Of a stretch of 7,400 nucleotides of DNA, positions 5,127 through 7,400 are shown piece after piece. Where the stretch lies: assembly GCA_027296525.1 (NCBI GenBank), contig JAPUJA010000214.1, positions 1-7,400 on the forward strand. Direction: 5' to 3'. A program made the translations under genes and the position numbers. Every line of letters begins with the position of its first letter. The stretch's first letter is position 1. A model generated the notes under the pieces. That model saw only the letters and a list, made by a program, of their open reading frames with translations, was not told the origin of the DNA and did not search any database. Source of the DNA: Pseudomonadota bacterium. GTDB lineage: Bacteria > Pseudomonadota > Alphaproteobacteria > UBA828 > JAPUJA01.

Positions 5127-6545
5127 TTAGGCGGCCCGGATGACCGTCGGCTTCTTCTCCTGGTTCCGCGTCTTCCGCATCCAAGCCGGCTTATTGCGCG
5201 CGCGTTTGCGGACAAAATCCTGGGTGAGGAGCTGCGGCTCCTTCCAGTAGAGTTGCGGCTTCTCCCAGGGATAAATCTTGAGTTCGGGCAGGGGCGTCTT
5301 GGTATCGACGATCACGCCGTCCTTCATAATGACCTTAAGGCGCTTCTTGTCCTGAAGAACCGCGATGTCGGCGAGGGGATCGCCGTCGACGACCAGGATG
5401 TCCGCGCGCTTGCCCTCCTCGAGGGTGCCGATCTCGTCCTGCATGTCGAGTGCAAACGCCGCGTTGATCGTGCCGGCCTTGAGCGCGTCCATGGTCGACA
5501 TGCCGAGGTAGCTCGTCAGGAGCTCCATCTCGCGGGCATGCCATTCGCCGTAAGGGCACATGCCGTTGCCCGAATCGCTGCCCGCCATGATCATGATGCC
5601 TTCTTTGTAGGCCTTGGAGAGGCCCCGGCTCGCCGCCTCGACTTCGCGTTTCATGGCGTCGATGAGCCCCTGTGAGGCGCCCACATCCGCGCCCCACTCG
5701 ACGGTGTTCACGAGCAGGACCAGGGTCGGGTTGACAGGGGTGCGGTGCTCGAGGAGGACGGCGAGGTCGTCGTCGGTCATGTAGGAGGCGTGAATGATCC
5801 AATCGAAGCCGGCTTTGACCGCTGCGACCGTGGCCATTCCCGAGCGCGCATGGATCGTGCACCGCTTGCCCATCATATGGGTGAGGTCGGCGATCGCCCT
5901 GAGGTCGTCTTCGTCGATGGTGCCCGTGAGGTGCCCGTCGCTCGTCAGGCTGTCGCCGTCGCCGGCCACCTTGATGAGATCGCTGCCGTCTTTCAGCTGC
6001 TTTCGCGTCTCGGTGATCATCTCGTCGCGCGTGTTGCAGAGCACGCCGAAGGAGGACGCGGGATGCTCGATGAAACTTGGAAGGGCCGATGCGATCGCGT
6101 TGTAGGTCGTTATGTAGCGCCCGCTCGCGGCGATACGCGGGCCTTCGATCATGCCGGCATTCACGGCGTCGCGCAGGGCGACGTTGATGTTCCAATTGCA
6201 TCCGGGCGCACAGATGCTGGTCACGCCCGCGCGTAGGATTTTCTTGAGACTGTGCGCCGCACGGAGCGTGCGATATTCGCAGCCCGTGTAGATGTCGAGT
6301 TCCTCGAAGGACAGCACGTCTCCGTAAGAAGGATGCGCATGGCAGTCGACGATACCGGGCATGACGGTCATGCCGGCGCCCGCGATCGTCTTGTAACGTC
6401 CCTTCCGTTCGGCGAAGGTCTTGACCTCGTCTTTCGAACCGATCTTCGCGATACGGTTTCCTTCGACGAAGAGCGACGTGCGTGGGGACGGTGAGTTCCC
6501 CGTGCAGTCGAGAAGGGTGCCGTCGTCGATCAGATAATTGGTCAT
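5127..6545 (-). CDS. Metal-dependent amidohydrolase (imidazolonepropionase/prolidase-like)
   Basis: This 472-residue amidohydrolase-superfamily enzyme hydrolyses an amide, cyclic amide or related bond. It starts with the usual beta-sandwich (TLLDCTGNSP, FVEGNRIAKIG) and then PGIVDCHAHPSYG, with metal ligands His69 and His71. Lys192 in DLIKVAGDG is the likely carbamylated bridging lysine. His232 (CTIHARSG), His252 (WIIHASYM) and Asp324 (MAGSDSGNG) complete a binuclear-metal set. The terminal beta-sandwich reads GTLEEGKRADILVVDGDPL, and a basic 40-residue tail follows. No signal peptide is seen. The substrate is unknown; relatives include X-prolyl and acyl-amino-acid hydrolases. The gene follows the GntR gene on the same strand by about 90 bases, with GAGGG about 12 bases before the ATG. 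Codons 120-235 are duplicated as a fragment at 1825-2169. Confidence 0.92.
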   Translation of the reverse strand: MTNYLIDDGTLLDCTGNSPSPRTSLFVEGNRIAKIGSKDEVKTFAERKGRYKTIAGAGMTVMPGIVDCHAHPSYGDVLSFEELDIYTGCEYRTLRAAHSLKKILRAGVTSICAPGCNWNINVALRDAVNAGMIEGPRIAASGRYITTYNAIASALPSFIEHPASSFGVLCNTRDEMITETRKQLKDGSDLIKVAGDGDSLTSDGHLTGTIDEDDLRAIADLTHMMGKRCTIHARSGMATVAAVKAGFDWIIHASYMTDDDLAVLLEHRTPVNPTLVLLVNTVEWGADVGASQGLIDAMKREVEAASRGLSKAYKEGIMIMAGSDSGNGMCPYGEWHAREMELLTSYLGMSTMDALKAGTINAAFALDMQDEIGTLEEGKRADILVVDGDPLADIAVLQDKKRLKVIMKDGVIVDTKTPLPELKIYPWEKPQLYWKEPQLLTQDFVRKRARNKPAWMRKTRNQEKKPTVIRAA

Positions 6546-6586
6546 TTTCCCGCTATTCCCTCAGTCCTGTCGTTTCGCCGAATGGC

Positions 6587-6617
6587 GTCTCAAGGCCGAA
6601 ACTCGACCGATCGAGAC
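6587..6617. repeat. Small inverted repeats between gntR-type gene and amidohydrolase gene
   Basis: In the 88-base gap, GTCTC (6587-6591) pairs with GAGAC (6613-6617), and CTCGA-CCGA-TCGAG (6602-6615) is a near-palindrome containing CGATCG. This could be an operator for the adjacent GntR protein or an mRNA hairpin between the two genes. The arms are only 5 bases, so chance is a real possibility in GC-rich DNA. Confidence 0.2.
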
Positions 6618-6633
6618 CCAGGCGCGGCATCGA

Positions 6634-7350
6634 TCATGCGGCGCGCTCCCGCCCGCCGGGTGATGCGTGCCGGCGCAGGTTCTCCGTCAATCGGCTCAAG
6701 GTGTGGTCGCAATGCTCTCCGCAGAGCCGGCCGACCGTCTTCGCGTTTCCCTCTTTGAAGGCCGCGAAGATCGCGTAATGCTCCCCCTGGGCCTCCTGCA
6801 GGCGGCCGGGAGTGGTGGCGTCGATACGAACGTAGCGCTCCACCTGGTCGCGCAGGAGATCCATCATTCGACAGAGCTGCGTGCGACCGCAGCAGACGAA
6901 CATCCGCCGATGAAAGTCGCGATTGGTTTGGGCGAATTTGCGTACGTTCTCGGCCGTGGGTTTGAGCAGGCGGTCCATCGCGTGCAGAAGACGCTCGGCG
7001 TCGCGGATGTCCTCCTCGGTACGCCGTTGCGCCGCCAACCGCCCCGCATGGGTCTCCAGTAGTTTGCGAACCTCGAATATTTCCTCGATTTCGACGGGGT
7101 CCAGCGAGGCGACGACATAGCCGCAGCGCGGCCGCAACACGACCAGACCCTCGCTCTCGAGCCGCTTCAACGCCTCGCGGACCGGCACACGGCTAATGCC
7201 GAGGCGGGTGGCGATTTCTTCTTGCCTCAGTGGTTCACCGGCGGCGAGGTCGCCATCAAAGATACGACGATGAAGATGGTCGTGTACGGCTTCGGGTAGA
7301 TTTTGAAACTGTTGGAGCCGAATGTTCTCGCGTGGGGACACGGATGTCAT
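6634..7350 (-). CDS. GntR-family transcriptional regulator, FCD (FadR) subfamily
   Basis: The N-terminal winged helix-turn-helix is clear: LRQEEIATRLGISRVPVREA followed by LKRLESEGLV, then RPRCGYVV as the wing. The C-terminal all-helical FCD ligand domain has the metal-site pattern NRDFH, EHY and GEHCDH. Numbered from an upstream GTG at 7383, the ligands are His158, His202 and His224, with Asn154 at the position that is often Asp. FCD regulators usually sense small carboxylic acids and repress neighbouring catabolic genes. The start is uncertain: ATG 7350 gives 238 residues but has AGGT directly against it, while GTG 7383 gives 249 residues. An in-frame TGA at 7396-7398 rules out anything longer. 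The gene precedes the amidohydrolase on the same strand and is probably cotranscribed; it plausibly also controls the rightward operon. Confidence 0.92.
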   Translation of the reverse strand: MTSVSPRENIRLQQFQNLPEAVHDHLHRRIFDGDLAAGEPLRQEEIATRLGISRVPVREALKRLESEGLVVLRPRCGYVVASLDPVEIEEIFEVRKLLETHAGRLAAQRRTEEDIRDAERLLHAMDRLLKPTAENVRKFAQTNRDFHRRMFVCCGRTQLCRMMDLLRDQVERYVRIDATTPGRLQEAQGEHYAIFAAFKEGNAKTVGRLCGEHCDHTLSRLTENLRRHASPGGRERAA

Positions 7351-7400
7351 ACCTCGGTTGTCGGCGACGATGGCGGCCAGCACGACCCACAGTTTTCATC

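Noticed and set aside
5745..6236. A 163-codon plus-strand frame similar to part of the frame at 1587-2384
   Set aside because: The similarity arises because both are antisense to the same duplicated amidohydrolase segment; it is not a separate gene family.
1..7400. CRISPR array, tRNA, rRNA or riboswitch
   Set aside because: I found no regularly spaced repeats, cloverleaf-like segment or recognisable riboswitch core on either strand by reading; a covariance-model search would be needed for a firm negative.

Overview
The window is GC-rich bacterial DNA, densely coding, with proteobacterial-type genes. A TPR-sulfotransferase, CoxG/CoxS-type proteins and an FCD-class GntR regulator all fit an alphaproteobacterium, but that is inference from gene content; no rRNA or other taxonomic marker is present.

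Layout: (1) 48-1469 (+), a complete TPR plus sulfotransferase-fold protein, apparently unrelated to what follows. (2) 1470-2384, about 0.9 kb with no intact gene. Read closely it is a mosaic of broken pieces of the genes that lie intact further right: a CoxG-like N-terminus (+), a monooxygenase piece (+), an amidohydrolase piece (-), then a second CoxG-like N-terminus (+). (3) 2392-5045 (+), three genes in a row: a CoxS-type [2Fe-2S] subunit, an FAD-dependent aromatic-ring-hydroxylase-like monooxygenase, and a fumarylacetoacetate-hydrolase (FAH) family enzyme that overlaps the monooxygenase by 4 bases (ATGA). (4) 5105-5124, a strong hairpin between the converging gene sets. (5) 5127-6545 (-), an amidohydrolase with a full set of metal ligands, and 6634-7350 (-), a GntR/FCD regulator upstream of it on the same strand.

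Together the intact genes look like a small catabolic locus for an organic acid or aromatic/heterocyclic compound: hydroxylation (molybdenum-hydroxylase electron-transfer subunit and flavin monooxygenase), C-C bond hydrolysis (FAH family) and amide/cyclic amide hydrolysis (amidohydrolase), under a ligand-sensing GntR repressor. The substrate cannot be read from the sequence. CoxL and CoxM, the catalytic partners CoxS needs, are not in the window.

The main finding is the mosaic. Its pieces keep the same order and orientation as the intact locus (CoxG+, monooxygenase+, amidohydrolase-). The first junction falls where the two parental genes share an 8-base word (CGCGAGGC), and both CoxG-like starts are preceded, at exactly the same distance (78 bases), by a shared TATGCTGYCGGC element. 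The simplest reading is a tandem duplication of the whole locus whose left copy has collapsed by internal deletions. I see no transposase, CRISPR, tRNA or known mobile-element ends, and nothing that demands a wholly new biological system.
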